Shown here piece after piece: positions 6,184-6,256 of a stretch of 6,256 nt of DNA (positions are counted from its first letter, which is position 1; each line of letters starts with the position of its first letter). The notes beneath the pieces were generated by a model. The model was given only the letters and a program-made list of their open reading frames with translations, did not search any database and had not been told where the DNA came from. Source of the DNA: Deferribacteres bacterium (lineage in GTDB: Bacteria > Nitrospirota > Thermodesulfovibrionia > UBA6902); the NCBI GenBank assembly GCA_030598625.1, contig JAUVPO010000116.1:1-6256 (forward strand), read 5' to 3'. The translations under genes were made by a program, and so were the position numbers.

Positions 6184-6215
6184 GCCATAATGGCATAAAA
6201 GTTGTCATTATGACA
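6184..6215. promoter_or_regulatory. Two adjacent operator-like palindromes that also form one hairpin
   Basis: GCCATAATGGC (6184-6194) and TGTCATTATGACA (6203-6215) are each perfect odd-length palindromes, with centres 20 bp apart, about two turns of the helix. CATAATG (6186-6192) is also the inverse of CATTATG (6206-6212), so with GCA/TGT the segment can fold into a 10-bp stem with a 7-nt loop. Two dimeric repressor sites before a gene beyond the right edge, or the end of a mobile element, are both possible. Otherwise nothing is seen in 6145-6256: no reading frame and no convincing promoter. Confidence 0.45.
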
Positions 6216-6256
6216 GTATTGAAATTTTTCTGATTGCTTATGAGTCTTTGATTTTA

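Noticed and set aside
5757..6256. CRISPR array or insertion sequence
   Set aside because: There are no direct repeats at regular spacing, no transposase frame and no terminal repeats that I could pair.

Overview
The window looks like a piece of chromosome from a Gram-negative (diderm) bacterium. It holds a periplasmic carrier with a signal peptide, an inner-membrane ABC transporter and an outer-membrane beta-barrel in one operon. The base composition is moderate and the genes use AGG (Arg) and ATA (Ile) freely. That would fit Nitrospirota or Desulfobacterota-type bacteria, but this is an impression from codon use, not a demonstrated assignment.

Layout. Positions 1-272 (minus strand) are the first 90 codons of a PilZ-domain protein that runs off the left edge. 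Positions 273-504 are an AT-rich divergent regulatory region with a 16-bp perfect palindrome and a plausible sigma70 promoter for the rightward genes. Positions 505-5756 hold five tightly packed plus-strand genes: a LolA-like 'outer membrane lipoprotein-sorting' periplasmic protein, two paralogous 408-aa MacB/FtsX-type permeases, a LolD/MacB-type ATPase, and a 438-aa outer-membrane beta-barrel. Gaps between these genes are 0 to 14 nt, so they almost certainly form one operon. The set covers every compartment of the envelope: ATPase and permease pair in the inner membrane, carrier in the periplasm, barrel in the outer membrane. The likely job is moving a lipid or lipoprotein from the inner to the outer membrane; the substrate cannot be read from the sequence.

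Positions 5757-6256 hold no credible protein gene. They contain a C6/G9 inverted repeat, a near-consensus promoter (TTGACA-16-TAAAAT), about 296 nt of strongly structured RNA ending in a textbook intrinsic terminator (stem plus eight T), and then about 110 nt with two operator-like palindromes. The RNA gene is the most interesting item. It is not tmRNA, RNase P RNA, 6S RNA or a recognisable group II intron. Its 3' half resembles, from memory, the layout of the HEARO/omega RNAs that guide IscB/IsrB nucleases, yet no such nuclease lies in the window. I rate it as a real structured ncRNA with high confidence and as HEARO/omega RNA with moderate confidence only.
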